Below, piece by piece: positions 26,160 through 39,156 of a DNA stretch of 64,000 bases (positions are counted from its first letter, which is position 1; each line of letters opens with the position of its first letter). The notes beneath the pieces were generated by a model. The model was not told where the DNA came from. It saw only the letters and a list, made by a program, of their open reading frames with translations, and searched no databases. The position numbers were made by a program, and so were the translations under genes. The DNA is taken from NCBI RefSeq assembly GCF_036324505.1, contig NC_086362.1, positions 5,205,043-5,269,042 on the forward strand, in the 5' to 3' direction. The DNA is from Eleginops maclovinus. Lineage: Eukaryota; Chordata; Actinopteri; Perciformes; Eleginopidae.

Positions 26160-26330
26160 CATCTTGCCGCATTTATTTTTCCAGACATGTATGCATATTC
26201 AGTATGAATTTGCATTATTGTCTTTACCCTCGCAATGAATAGTAAACAGCGCTGTTGGAAGGGAGCCGAGGACCCGAGACATATGCACACAGTGGATTAT
26301 TCATTAGTCAATAGCTAATGTAAGTTCTTT
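26160..26330. promoter_or_regulatory. Possible enhancer-like block with a POU octamer
   Basis: An exact octamer ATTTGCAT (26,208-26,215) is followed directly by TATTGT, whose ATTGT matches a SOX core, and is preceded by ATGCATATTC. The SOX core lies in the opposite orientation to the classical SOX-OCT composite, so this is not a canonical composite site. TCATTAG homeodomain-type cores follow near 26,303. Motif presence is seen; enhancer function is inference. Confidence 0.2.
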
Positions 26331-27214
26331 ATGTACTTTGGGGTCAGAAGCAAAGTTCATAATCTGTAAAGTCTTCTGTCCACACATACATCCTTTACAC
26401 TGTGTCTGTAGCCATATGTGCACAACAGCACTGCAGCGCTTAATATACTACCGCAAGTTTCGCTCATTTTCTTCAGTTTTGCCAGCAATATAAATAAAGA
26501 CTAATTACAGCACATCTGTTTCAAAGCAGAGCTGGCATTGTGTGCAGCAGTCCAACAGTAAAAAAAAGTGATGAAATCGTTGAAGCATTCAATGGCAAAC
26601 AAAAATAAAAGACCATAAAGAAGTGGAAACACCTCAATGAAGACAATAGCCAGTAAGCTTGTGTTATGAGGCAATTTCAAAAATCTTATTTAAATGCTAG
26701 TTGAATTTCCTCAGGCTAGGTTTTTCTATAATCCAGGGAAAGTATTTTTTGTCCTCCTTGTCTTCTGTCTGGATAGCATGAAATTCAAAATAGCTCCGCC
26801 TGAGGATGACAGACTGCACCCACAAAAGTTTTAATTTTACAACTAACGTTTTATTCACATGAGAACAAAATCCAACCGTTGGATGATAACGGTGCAAATA
26901 GAATCTGTGGATAATGCAACTTGTTTGATAGCAAGCAGCGACCTCTGGGTCTAAAAAGTGCTGCTCGTGTGAGAGTGCCATGAACCTGCATTCTATTAAA
27001 ATGGCATGCAAGTCTATGGAAAACTGACCCTACTTCTCACTTGATTTGTTACCTTCTTTAACATTTTCCTAATAGTTGAATGGTCTCAATAGGTTAATTT
27101 AAGTCTTATTGAATACAACATTATGTTCATTTAAGATATAATCCGATTAAATTGAATATTTTCCATTTTCTTTTGTCTTTTTTGATTCTAAATAAACAAA
27201 ATGGCCAAACTTGA

Positions 27215-27427
27215 GTCTTCATAACAGTAGTCCACAAACCAATGTGTGGTGTCATGGTGACTATTTCCACTTCTTATAGGAAGTCTACGATTGAAAGACA
27301 TCTCATTCTTCAGTTCTCACAGACCGAAAACTAAAAAGCCTGGCAAAATAGACATCAACTCTCTGCATGGCAACATCTATCAGTAAATGAGTCTTTTTTT
27401 TTTAATTGGGGTGAACTGACCCTTTAA
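27215..27427. mobile_element. MITE-like relic
   Basis: GTCCACAAACCAATGTG...TCATGGTGACTA...CCACTTCTTATA (about 27,231-27,279) resembles a phrase common in fish repeats. The block ends with GGGGTGAACTGACCCTTTAA (27,408-27,427), whose reverse complement begins TTAAAGGGTCAGTTCACCCC, a familiar terminus of non-autonomous DNA elements in fish. The matching left terminus is not found. These could be two adjacent relics. Confidence 0.35.
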
Positions 27428-28490
27428 CTCAACTCATTCCTGATGTATACATTAAGAACACCAGTGGCTCTCATCAGCCCATCTGTGGCTACCATAGCAG
27501 CAAATAGCAGGCACTCCAATTATGTTCAATGTGTTTGCTCAGCTTTAATTGCAGGGATGTTGATGGGTAAGGGACACAATGTACTGAAAAGTCGGTCACT
27601 AGTAGTCCTATTAACCCAGCTGTGGTAACACATGTGTGACCCTGCACGGAAACACACACACACACGTACATGTAATCACAGATATTCACACAGGTGGAAA
27701 GTGAAGTCCCCGGTGTACTATTTGACGCCGAGATTTGCCCATCCGAACCTTATGTCATCAGCGTACGCTAGAGAGAGCTGACAGCATTTTGTCCTTCACT
27801 CTGTTTGCTGCGGCTCTCCCCGGGTGCAGCCTATTGACCCTGTCCCTTTTGCTCTGTCACCTGGAGACAGAGAGGGCCCCTCTGATGTGACATCACTTTG
27901 AGCCGGCCCCTGCTATACCGTGACACTTGATAATAAGGGACAAACACACAGAGGACGGCATTATTCAGAAAGCATTAATTTTGGCAGAAAGCATATTATG
28001 ATATTTTTTTTTTGCCATGCTTAAAAACAGTCAAATGTAATTGAACTTCACTAAGTTTAAAGGTCAATTCATTGATTTGTATCGAGCAAAAATAATTGCA
28101 CAAGTTAAATAAGTTGATCATTTACTCAAACAACAGCATTTTTCTCCATTTAAAGGTTATACAAATACTTGTGCATACTCTTAAATAGGAAAAGCAAAAG
28201 ACATAAATGAGGTCCCGCGTCTAATCGAGCAGATAGCCAATCACAATGTAATATGATTGGATAGCAACATGTATTGTATTCAACTCCCGGGACACACCTG
28301 TGAAAAAGAAATCAACAATGGCTGCAGTGCAGGAAATTCAGCTTATTCCAATGAGGTCACATTTGTTTTAAAATATAATGAATAAACCGTGTGTGTTTAT
28401 TTTCCTATTTGAGATTAAGTTGTACATCTTGGAGCATGAAACAAATCTAACAACATGTGTGAATATGAACACAGGATTTCATCACGTCTG

Positions 28491-28602
28491 CCTCCGCACC
28501 TTCTCTTTCCTTTCCCCGCCATCTCCTCAGCTCTTAACTCCCCTCTCCACTCCATTTCCCTCCCTTTCCCCTCCTCTCTTATCTCCCCTCTCACGTCTCC
28601 CG
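28491..28602. repeat. Pyrimidine-rich tract
   Basis: About 110 bases, almost entirely C and T on the plus strand, built from CTCC, TTTCC and CCCTC words without a fixed period. Such a tract can adopt a triplex (H-DNA) form. No gene function is implied. Confidence 0.75.
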
Positions 28603-30910
28603 ACTACAGTAGCACAGTGACCTGGCCTGTCAATGGTGTCAGCTGTTACTCTCAAAATCTAAAAGCGCTCCTCTAGCTGCACAGTGACAGGATGATTACC
28701 CTTTTCATCATAACTGTGAGGTCTTAACATGAGCTGATGCCTCTCCCCTGAAAGAACCGCATGGAGCCGGAGAGAGCCAGAAAGACAGAAAAAAAAGCAA
28801 TGTGACCAAAGGGATGCTAATGCCAAGGATGCAGATAAAAGTGAGAACAAATGTTTAAATATATTGACCGCATATAATGGTTTTGTAATTGTATCCAAAC
28901 AAACGTGGGCTTTTAGGCATCCATCAGACGCTCTTTAAAGCAGATTCAAAGCACAACCATGTGTAACGTTTTTACTCTGTGTTTTGAGCACAGAAAACAA
29001 CTTAATAAAATATGGTTTGTATGATTTCATTGCATAGATTTCGACCCTTACGTCTACTCTCAGCAATCACCCGCTTGCATCGGAGTAGGTGGATGGCAGC
29101 GACTTGCAACACATTTTACAGAAATTTGTGTGAATGGATGAATCTCTTAATCACTCCATTGGTAGCTATGGCTAAAGTGCTTCCCCTGTTGCATCCCATT
29201 AAAAAAAATAACACCAACTGAGCTGCTGAGTGGCAGACAAAGTGGTAGCAGTGTAGCTTAGTACTTAAACAAATACATGTATGGCAACAGCTTTCTTTTT
29301 TGATGAATGGGAGTAAAATGTGAATATTTCTGATCTCTTTGTATAACAAAAAATACCTAAAGTCACTGACTCCTGAAACAAAATGAACAGTACTAATATG
29401 CTCACTGCTCTAACCAAGGAACCCTTTCTGTATTTTACCACATTAGTATATGGAGACAGCCTGGGAGGTGAGGAGACTTGTGAAAACCCAGTTCTCACAC
29501 CTAAGTGGAAGAAAAGATTTTTGATGTTGACACCTCCCTCTCATTGACAAAGTAGGCATCATCTCACTCCGTTTGCCTTGCTCTGCGGATTGGGAGCATC
29601 ATTAGCAGAGATTCCATCAGTGGCACTACATTTGGTCCGATGCCATCTGCTTCACTCAGTTACAGTAGGGATTAATGGTCAGGGGTGAGACACAACCCAA
29701 AACCCTCCCCCGCTACCCATCACTGCTAATCTACAGCCTCCTCCCAATCTCACCCACAACCTTGCATACCTTCGATCTGATAAAGTGTGTGTTTATGCGT
29801 TCAACTTTTAGGGAAAACACAATTTCAGGACACACTTAATTTGGAGATATTGAGCTCGGGAAAGGAAAGAATTGGATTTTGTGTCTCACAAGACAAGCTT
29901 GTAAAAAAATAGGAAAGAAAAGCTAAAATTACTTGCCATTCCACTCACATTTTATTGATTAAACATTGCAGTAATAACCGCAGATTTCTGCTGGCATCTC
30001 AAATAAATTGAAATGGATGGCTTCTGGCTCGGAAAAAACCCCACATTTCCGGTCTTTAATAATTTCACTCGAATGTACAAAGTAATATGTGCCTGGTAAA
30101 GTCAGTGTAATAGATCTAGAGCCTGTAGCAGCTGACACTGAACCCAATAGTACGCTTTAGCCTCACTGATAATTAAAAGTCGCATTGATCTCTTTTCCCA
30201 TTGCGTTGGACCCTCCCCTTCAAGATCCAGTTCCTATTTCCTGCAAGATTTATTTATCACCCACAATGCCACTGGGGTGCTATCATTCACAGCGTAAAGA
30301 GGGGAGAGAGCTCTAGAAACAAATAGAGAGAACAGGCGAAATGGTGCTCTTTGTGCTCCTGCGTCAGCATACAGATGGATGGGCCATTAGTCGACACAGG
30401 AGCACAGTTGAAACATAGTTATTAACACAGGTGAGAGAGGGTGCATCACTTGAATCCCAGATGAGGTCTAATTTTACAAGGGATACATGCGCTCTTATAA
30501 AACTTTGCAGTATGGCAAATTATTTACACAATATCAGAAAACTAGGGTCTGATTGAAATTGCCTCTTTGACGAATTGCTTCGCGGCCGCCATTGTTGTTT
30601 GAAGCTCTCTCAAGAACTACTCATTCAAACAACGTCACACGCCACACTGCACTTCCTTAGTCTCATAACAATGGACCTGCCAAATCGGAAGTAATTTGGA
30701 TGTATTATACAGACATACTGTAGCTTTCACTACTATAGTTTTAGATAATGCTTCATTCAGAGAATGTCGGTAAAAGGAAATTAGCACTTTGAGTATAGAT
30801 GAAACCTTGCTGTCAGGCGATGTGGTGGCTTGAATCAAGTACAGTGAGTAAGTAAGTGTTAATTAATTCTAATTGATGAGTGTCAACTTAACAACAAAAA
30901 CACTATTATA
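28603..30910. other. Unique sequence, no gene seen
   Basis: AT-rich with several short frames and no recognisable domain, repeat end or RNA gene. Confidence 0.45.
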
Positions 30911-31423
30911 CACTGCCCAGCCAAAAAAAAGGGTCACTAGCCTGTGGGGGGCAGTGCTATGATCTGGAGTTGCTGCAGGTGGTCTGGTCTAGGTTCAGCA
31001 ACGTTATGTGCCCAAAGAATGAGGTCAGCTGACTCCCTGAATATACTGAATGACCAGGTTATTCCATCAATGGGTTTTTTTCTTCCCTGATGGCACGGGC
31101 ATGTCCCAAGAGGACAATGCCAGGATCCATCGGGCTCAAATTGTGAAAGAGTGGTTCAGGGAGCACGAGACATCATTCTCACACATGGATTGGCCCCCAC
31201 AGAGTCCAGACCTGAACCCGATTGAGAATCTTTGGGATGTGCTGGAGAAGATTTTGCGCAGTGGTCCGAATCTCCCGTCATCAGTACAAGATTTTAGCGA
31301 AATTTCTATGACATTGCAGAAGCTTGTGGAAAACGATGCCACGGCGAATGCGTGCCGTAATCAAAGCTAAAGGCGGTCCAACGAATATTACGTGTGTGTG
31401 ACTTTTTATTTGGCCAGGCAGTG
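30911..31423 (+). mobile_element. Tc1/mariner deletion derivative, copy 1 (DD36E type)
   Basis: The 513-bp element starts CACTGCCCAGCCAAA and ends, in inverted orientation, with TTTGGCCAGGCAGTG. The terminal repeats match imperfectly over about 27 bp. It is flanked by TA on both sides (30,909-30,910 and 31,424-31,425), the target duplication expected of Tc1/mariner. Between the termini is only the C-terminal half of a transposase; the DNA-binding domain and first catalytic Asp are missing. Copy 2 at 39,157 shares the same left deletion junction, so this is a mobilised short derivative and not a one-off decay product. Confidence 0.93.
30959..31370 (+). pseudogene. Tc1/mariner transposase C-terminal remnant
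   Basis: An intact transposase would excise and insert the element by cut-and-paste through a DDE active site. The conserved second Asp is in the DNARIH motif (codon 31,113-31,115). The catalytic Glu is in the [12 protein letters not shown] motif (codon 31,224-31,226), with [10 protein letters not shown] just before it. Exactly 36 residues lie between them, against 34 in classical Tc1, which fits the DD36E group known in fish. The part before 31,050 is in a different frame, shifted around a T run near 31,075-31,082. The part after about 31,290 has lost roughly 25 bases relative to copy 2. With no N-terminal helix-turn-helix domain and no first Asp it cannot be active. Confidence 0.9.
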
Positions 31424-33169
31424 TAGTTCACGTATAGTTGCCTTTTTTGGGATTTGGAAATGAACAAATCTTGAACATTTGACCATCCTTGAGATCCTCT
31501 GCCTTAGGCAAGTTTTAAATATGTTGGTTTCAAGTATTGTGTGTGTTTTCTCTTTTAATAATTCAAATGGGATGAATAGAAAGTTAAGGTCATGTTAATT
31601 GAATTCATTACTAATATTCGTTTGTTCCGAAACATGACACATATCGAACGCAAATTCAGATAATGACCTTGCCAATGGGTATGAGCGGAAAAAAAAAAAG
31701 GCCAAGGGCACTTGTCTTTTTAACTTTAAACCATTTCCACTTTTTGATTCAGTTGTGGTGAGATCAATCGTGCACAGGGATACAATGGCAGCTTGGCCTT
31801 GGGAAATTAATTGGATGAAACAAAAACAAAAAATGATTCCTATTTGAATTGTTAGACAATTTAGAAATGTGATTTCCTTAGCCAAATAAATTCATGTATT
31901 TTTCAAACTGAATGAACCCCGAAAGACACGGCGGTATCTCTGTATCTTAATGTGAAGGTTTACTTATTCAGTAGCTCATTACACCGTGGAAGGCTGCTTA
32001 ATCCTGCATGCAACTTCAAGCTTGTTAAGAGCAGAGTGAAGTGTATGCATTAAAACCAAGTCAAGGTATGAAATGAGCTTTTGATAGTGTTCACTCTACC
32101 TCACTAAAAAAGGACTAAAGCTCTTAAAAATGGGCCAATTTAGGAACATAGCTACACTACATAACAGCATTTGAAACATTAACAAAATGAGACTCAACGT
32201 GAATGTCAATCACTTGGATGAAAAAATGTTTTCCCTTCCGTTAAAACCACATCCTGTTTCATAACCATACATTGTGTTAGTATATAAGCCAATATAACTG
32301 TACACATTATAAGATGCTGCATTGTATAATCCCCTCTATGTTCACAATGGGGAGTAATTTTACACGTCTAGAAATCTTTCCATAGGCTCCGTCATACAAT
32401 ATTATGCAGCACATCCAGGATGCAAAGTGGGAATAATATAGAAAAGGTAAAGTGTGACAAACAGGGAAAAAATAATGGGTAAATACTGGAACATGTGCAT
32501 GAACGCACAATGGTCAAGTTCAACTATACATGCAATTGCACCCAAGCTGCAATCATGGTAATGCAATGGTAATCAGCCGCTGATTAGAATCACTTCAGTG
32601 CCCCATATTCAGTTTTCAGGGGGAATTTTCTGTACGTCCTGTTTGACCATGTTCTAGTACAACAGACAGCTGAATATGAAAGACATGAATTAAAACATGT
32701 ATTGTATTGTAGCAAACTGTACATGACTTTACTCAGCAATATAGGGTAAGGGTTGAAAAAATACCAAACCTAAACATCATTGGGCCACTAAAGCCACTCA
32801 ATACTTGTATGTTGTTTCCACTACACATATCCTATCAGCATATGGCAATTTAAACACTACATTTATAATATTTTGAGTATTCACCTTTAGCATGCAACAG
32901 GACACGCTGCTTAGTAACTCAGAACCTTAATAATTCCCCGTATGCATTGAGTAGGACAAATGAAATGCAGCATTTGGAGCATTAACGCTAAATCAAAAAG
33001 GCATTGAAAAGGTGTAAGTGACCCTACCACAATGGGTTCCTTTCACTCAGCACTGGTACAGCTTCCTTCATGCTACAGCTAGTTTATTTTTGAAGTGAAT
33101 ATCTACCCGGTTTCAAGCCAAGAGCTTTAGCACATTTCAGCATGATGGGCATCGGCCACAATGGCTGAG
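31424..33169. other. Unique AT-rich sequence, no gene seen
   Basis: No repeat end, RNA gene or exon was recognised. The frames present are short and featureless. Confidence 0.45.
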
Positions 33170-33170
33170 C

Positions 33171-33198
33171 ACACACACACACACAAACACACACACAC
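33171..33198. repeat. Interrupted (AC)n microsatellite
   Basis: Two short AC runs separated by one extra A (ACACAAACAC), then CCATACACCC. Confidence 0.9.
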
Positions 33199-33570
33199 CC
33201 ATACACCCATTCAGGGCTGATGAGCATTGGCTCTCCGGAGACAGCTTGGTGAGAACAGCGAGGTGGAATATTCATGCCACTGAGCAAGAGCTCGGAATCA
33301 CTTGAAATGCAGTGAGCGGTGTTGTCAAGTCATAATGGTAACAATTACCAAACTGGGGAGGCATGCTTTGAAATAAGGTCTGCTCCACCATCCAATTAAC
33401 GCTAGGCTGCTCTCACCAAATTCCCAGTGTTAGCACGGCTGAAAGGTTATCCGCGCAGTTAGGCCTGATGCCCACGCAATATCTAATGCTACTGCCACTT
33501 CCCGAGCCCGCTCATTCGCTGACACGAAGACGGATCTTGATGCAAGCCAGATGAAATGCGCGTTATGCCG

Positions 33571-33590
33571 AGAGAGAGAGAGAGAGAGAG
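33571..33590. repeat. (AG)10 microsatellite
   Basis: Uninterrupted AG array of 20 bp. Confidence 0.95.
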
Positions 33591-33710
33591 TCGTTTCTGA
33601 ATGGAGATTGAATTACCCAGGAGCCCTTATAGGAGGTTCATTACAGTCAGGGTATCCAAGATTTCCTGATTCATAGTTCTCTCGTTCTCTTTCCCCTGTT
33701 TGTTTGTGCA

Positions 33711-33724
33711 TGTGTGTGTGTGTG
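33711..33724. repeat. (TG)7 microsatellite
   Basis: Short uninterrupted TG array. Confidence 0.9.
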
Positions 33725-33917
33725 CAAGTGATGCCCACATTAGCAGACAGATGCAGTAAACAATCCTGATGGGCAGCAATGAGTGTAATCAGGGGAGAGA
33801 GGTAGACACCCTCATGCTGCATTTAATTAGATTATTTCAGTTTAAAACACATAAAGGTAAGATGTGACCGAACCTCAACCCTACACCGGATATATGCATA
33901 CTGCATGTGATAGCATC

Positions 33918-34170
33918 TTTTAAAGGGGTGTTTCACCTTTTTCACATCTCTGTTGTGCTGGATAGGAGTACGTTGATTGAATGTTGTTTTCATACACACT
34001 GGCAAAAGGACTGGCAGCCTCTGATGTATGTCATAGTTTAAACACTATACAAAAGAAACAAGTAACCATCCCATCCATCCCGCTAGAGGAGCACCCATTT
34101 TGAATGACGTTGTAGCACTTATAACTGAATATGCTGTAACGTAACAATGTTAGGTTCCTCACTGCTGTTG
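33918..34170 (+). mobile_element. Possible MITE-like relic, left end
   Basis: The block opens with TTTAAAGGGGTGTTTCACC, a terminus shape seen in fish non-autonomous DNA elements. The following text, including CACTGGCAAAAGGACTGGC near 33,998, feels repetitive from memory. No right terminus or target duplication is found, so the extent is a guess. Confidence 0.25.
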
Positions 34171-37100
34171 GGATTCCCGAATGTTTATGTATTGCTTCTT
34201 TCGCTGATAAACGGTACGAATAAATAAGAAGATACTTCTAGTTGGTGTAGCAAGCCCCTTTTTGGCCCACACCTAGTCTGATAACTACAATGAATGCCTA
34301 TGTATTCTACTGATTTCATTGGAACTGTCTTCTGTTTCAAAAACATTTGTCCAACACATTTACGGCTCATAATATGTTGATGCCGTTGAATTCCTCCCTT
34401 GCAAACATTTCCCTAAGACAACGATTAGACCAAATAGCATATAAGCACGACATTGATGTGTGGGAGGTTGAGCGAACTGTCAATGATGCAGAGCGATCAG
34501 AGCACTTGTCGACAGAACACCACTACGAAATAGCCTTTTCCAACCATTCCTGCCATTACCAGTAGCTCTGTCGGTGCTATTTATAGGGGTCTAACCTTTT
34601 GTTCCTGGGCCCCCATCCAAGCACTCTCTCTCCGGCTCTGTCACTGAGTGGCCTCCAGATCGCCACATCCTTTCTAGTCTGAAATTGGAAGCAATAATTA
34701 GTCCGACTCTTCACTTCAGAATGCCCCATTGTTAACCCTTCCCAGGGCCACATTCTCATTTCAGGTGGCCAACGACCTTAACTGCCAAAGCGTAGCTACA
34801 AGAGTGAATTTCAGATCATAATGCAGTGTTTCGTGCCTAGCTAGTTCTAAAGGGTATTTACTATGGCACCAAAATTCATATAGTGGAGACTGGCGCTTCA
34901 TTTTATTTTAAATTGTCTCAAACTGTGTGCTATATCAATGTTATCATTCTGGGAAGGAATCCATGAATGGTTTTTTTTGTGGATCATTTATCATAGTTTT
35001 AATGGTAATGTTATCTTGGAAAAGCTTCTTTTTTTTTCAAATTACATCATGGATTGTAGCCAGAGACCATTTCCGATGTTCTGGGCTTAACAGTCAGAAG
35101 GATATTCCTGCTGCAAAAAAAGTCCTGCTGATGCAGAAATTTTCCCTGGCTCAATCCCAGTCCAGATGCCTTTTTTCCTCATGACAGCTGCACTAGTGGA
35201 TGATCCATTTAACTAATAGACCAGTATTTAAATGCATCTGTTCAGAGGAGGCAGTTGTGCTCAAAACAAGCACATTGTGAACTGTTGACATTTTCACGGG
35301 AAGAGAAAGCAGACGATGTAAAAATAGGCAGCTTGACGTTCATTGCACCACCTAGACCTTTGTTTCATACTGATCTTCTATCATGGGAAAATATAATAAC
35401 TACACTTGAGAATACCATATAGGCTGTAAGGCACAGTTGTTGCCTGCATATGTATTAAGGTCAATTAAGGTGTTATGCAGCTCTGGAGTGTGTGTTTCCA
35501 TCCCTTTCCCCTGTGCTTGTGTAATAGGTTCTGCCCTCCTAAGACTATGGTCCATCAGAGAGCAATGCTATTGTGACACATGCACAGCAACCATGAAACC
35601 ATCCGGAGAAACTACACGTAAGAATGCAAACGTCGGAGACAGGACATTCATTTGACTTTATGTGCCAGTTCCCCAGTAAAAAGCCTCTATAATAAACCCA
35701 TTGAGCACCATATACGGATAGATCCCCTAATGCCCGGAGTATTATTTTGCGAGTGAGTGGGCGCGTTGCTGACATGGGAAGTATTGACAGTTAACGCCAA
35801 CACAGAATTCCAGTGATTTCAGGGAATGGCAAGAGAATCTGTATTTTATGCCCAAATTATAAACCTGCTTTCTGACCGCAGTGTAATTGGAGTTTTGTTG
35901 TGCCTCATGTATCCTCTTCCCAGGCAACCAACCTTTGGCCTAAACCAATCAATGTATTTCCAGTAAGTGAGAACGCTTCTGAAATTAACAATCTCATATT
36001 GCGTGCTACTGACAAAGTTCTCTCTTAATTCCCTGCATTCGTACACTGCTCTAGCCATTGGTTCTATGATGATTTATTACTTTCAGAAAACAAGTTTTTG
36101 TTGCTTAAACATTTGTGAACCGACGATCGGTCATATCAGATGTGTTGTTAACAGTTGAGCCCAATGTATTTGCAAAGGAAAGGAAAGCAGGATGATGAGC
36201 GAAACTGTCAACCGTCACAGTTTAAAGACGGATATCTTTGTTCAACTAAGTACCTATACACTACAGTACACACAGATTTGTTATGTGCAATTGTCAGTTT
36301 TTACAAATATGTTAGCAGTCATCATGCTCTGTTTCCATATTCCATTGTAAGGGCAACCACTTGTGCATTTACCTTGCTCTACTTGAATTTCTTAAAGTCA
36401 ATCACCGTCTAAACTGAAATTGTAATAAACTGTGCATTTCTTTCTGCCACACTTTCCCTTACTAGAGACCTTTTAGAATTAATACTGCATGCAGCTCAAG
36501 CTGTAACCCAGGCAACATTGACATTAGGTATAATTGTGTTTTTTTTACTTAGTGCTTCAAATCTACTGCACAACCTAGATGCTGTTGTTTACACATAAAT
36601 ACACAGAAACAAGACTTTTATGAAAGTGCTAAACATGTTGAGGCTGCTATATATGACATTGACTTTAAACATTGCCTCAATTGCATTTACCATGAATAGG
36701 TTTCTCTATTTTGCTCAAGTATGCTGCTATTTTGGGTATTTTCTACCCATCATCCACTTCATCACCTCTCCGCCTGTCCTAAGTGCTTTGTTTTACCACA
36801 CTTATTACCATTTTTCGAGGGGCTTAGGGAGGGAGGTTGGAACAAAAACAGTAGCAGAGTGAAGGCAGTACAGCCAATACAACAAATCAGCATTAGTTGG
36901 TATGCATGGAGCGGCCGAAGCCATCGTGTTATAAATTGGCACGTGGCAGCAGGCCAGCAATGCATTGCATTAGTCAGATGCCCTTAATGTTGTAAATGCA
37001 GTACAGGGAGAGAGTGAAGAAGAGAAAAAAAAAGACTTTCTCTAGATTGAGATCTTTAAAAGGGAGCTGCTGAACAATATATCTGGGAGATGGTATCACA

Positions 37101-38323
37101 GGACTAAATGAAATGACATTTACTTTGACGAATACTTCTCTCCCCTGTTGTGCATATATAAATATAGGAATGATTTTAAACAGAAAAATGCTCATTTGTA
37201 CACCTGCAGGAGAAAAGCTACAATCAGCCCTTCTGTGTATTCTCTCGCAGCTGTGCAGAGAACAATACAGTCCCCAGAATGTTAAGTCACTTTTGTGGTA
37301 CTACATTCAGGCTCTGTCAGCTTGTTTCTTTTCACTGGGGAAGATGTCTCATCTATATTATGAATTCCTCTTTGCAGGAGCAGAGGTAAGGACTGCAAAG
37401 GTTGAGTTATGGGAGACTGGAATTTGGAAAAAATATGCATCTGTGGTTTGCCTTGGATTTTGCCACTGCCATGTGTCACGGTACTTCGTCCACTCTTTCT
37501 TTTTCATGTCCTTCCTTTAAACTATGCTACGTAATTGGTATGCTAACACAAGCTATACCAAAGCAATCTTTTCCTTTACATGTATCATCTCCACATTAGG
37601 GAACTCCACGTGCACAAATTAGTTTTACCCTTCAATAGCCTGATGGTGCACCATTATGTAGATAGTAGCAGAGAGGGTAGGGAAAAAAGGTGTGATGGTG
37701 CACAGGATGATTTTTATGGAGATATGAGCGTATGAATTATGATAATGTCAATAACCCAGCAAGGTGTTAAAGTTCAACATAATATTGTATACGTTCAATC
37801 TCCTGGTCATAATCATCAACGAAGGCTGTATATCAGCTAGAAAATCACCAATTGGACACGTGGTTCCTGGGTCTCTGGCTTTGAAAGCACTGGGTGTTCA
37901 TAAATAACTGACTATAGCGCTGAATTAGCCATTAAAATTATCATATTGTGATTTAAAACGGGTGAAATTTCCCTGAGCAGGCAGGGAACGTGTTTTGAAA
38001 GCGATGTGTGTAGCAAGCAGTTCTTGTCCACTTTAGTGTGTGCCCACTTAGGGTCCTCATTTTAGCCATGAAAGCCAAGCATAGAGGTATGCAAGGAAGC
38101 ATTAAATAACATCCCTTTTTAGCCATTAAAAAGTTAGCTGTGTATAATTCCAATGGAATAATTTGAATGGAAAACAAAGCTAAAAGTCATTTTTCCACCT
38201 GTTCATGTCTACAGTTGGATTTGGGTTCATTATATTTACAATATATAAGTTTCAACAACTAAGTTCAGATTTGTATTTAAAAAAATACATTTCTACTCTT
38301 AACCTTCTTTACATCAAGAGTGC

Positions 38324-38425
38324 ATTATGCAAAGTGCTATGCTATACTGTATTTAAAAATGCCTCAATACATCATTTGCATTCATTATGCATATACAGTT
38401 GTTGACAACAATATAATGCAAAGTG
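38324..38425. promoter_or_regulatory. Cluster of POU-type motifs
   Basis: Within about 100 bp lie ATTATGCAAAG (38,324-38,334), an exact octamer ATTTGCAT (38,374-38,381), ATTATGCATAT (38,384-38,393) and a second ATGCAAAGTG (38,416-38,425) identical over 10 bp to 38,327-38,336. A palindrome TTGTTGACAACAA (38,399-38,411) lies between. The cluster is visible; binding is inferred and AT-rich context raises the chance of coincidence. Confidence 0.25.
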
Positions 38426-39156
38426 TACTCAGAAAACGTACCTCCAACTTTCAGAACTTAATTATATTTCAATCCCTGCATAAATTGTCCAGGGAAGGTA
38501 TGCATATACTTCTTCAGCATTTCATTAGTAAATCTATTTCGTGGCCACAAATGATTGCTTTTTCTTCATATTTAGTGCATCCACTCGCTGCATTTGATTT
38601 ATTCTGAACGACTTGATTAGAAACATCTGAAAATAAAAAAGTCACTAACATCACACTTGCTCCAGGCAGTATCTCCTCTGGGTGGTGTTTAATGGGATAT
38701 TAAAGTAATATACACTTAAAACTATGTTTTTGATTATTTGGATAATAAATGAGTTTCTTTCTTTTTTTACTTTGACTTTTTAATTGATTTCCAGATGCAT
38801 TAAAAATGTAGAATGTACTCGCATATCTTGATCAGTGGCGAGTGATAAAAGTAATCACTTCAGGGCTGGCAGTAAACATAACACAACTGTGAGATGTATT
38901 GCAATCAATATTTCCCAGCGTCCTCCTGAATGACTGACATCAATATTATACAGTGCTCAATGTGATCTGGCTCCTTTTACAGCTAGTGATTAAAACCTTG
39001 GCTGATGTTAATTGTGTTGTGTTTGTGACTTTCTCTGTACTCTTTTAACCAGGTTTTGCTAGAGCGCTTTATCGAACATGCTGTGCAAAGCCGAATGTTG
39101 GTTCTTAACAAGAGAACATCTTTAAAATGCATTTCATTAAGAGCTGACATCTAATA

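Larger units (their letters stand above)
24701..28490. other. Unique sequence with regulatory-looking blocks, no gene seen
   Basis: Apart from the motif cluster and repeat relic listed separately, no gene is visible. Poly-A or poly-T runs occur at 25,625 and 25,901. About 27,690-27,960 is a GC-balanced, non-repetitive block that could be a conserved non-coding element. Open frames near 25,028-25,354 are short and featureless. Confidence 0.4.
33199..39156. other. Unique sequence, no gene seen
   Basis: Mostly AT-rich unique sequence. About 33,240-33,560 is balanced in composition and non-repetitive and could include a conserved non-coding element. A 135-codon plus-strand frame at 37,113-37,520 has no recognisable domain. 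Small repeats and a motif cluster inside this stretch are listed separately. Confidence 0.4.
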
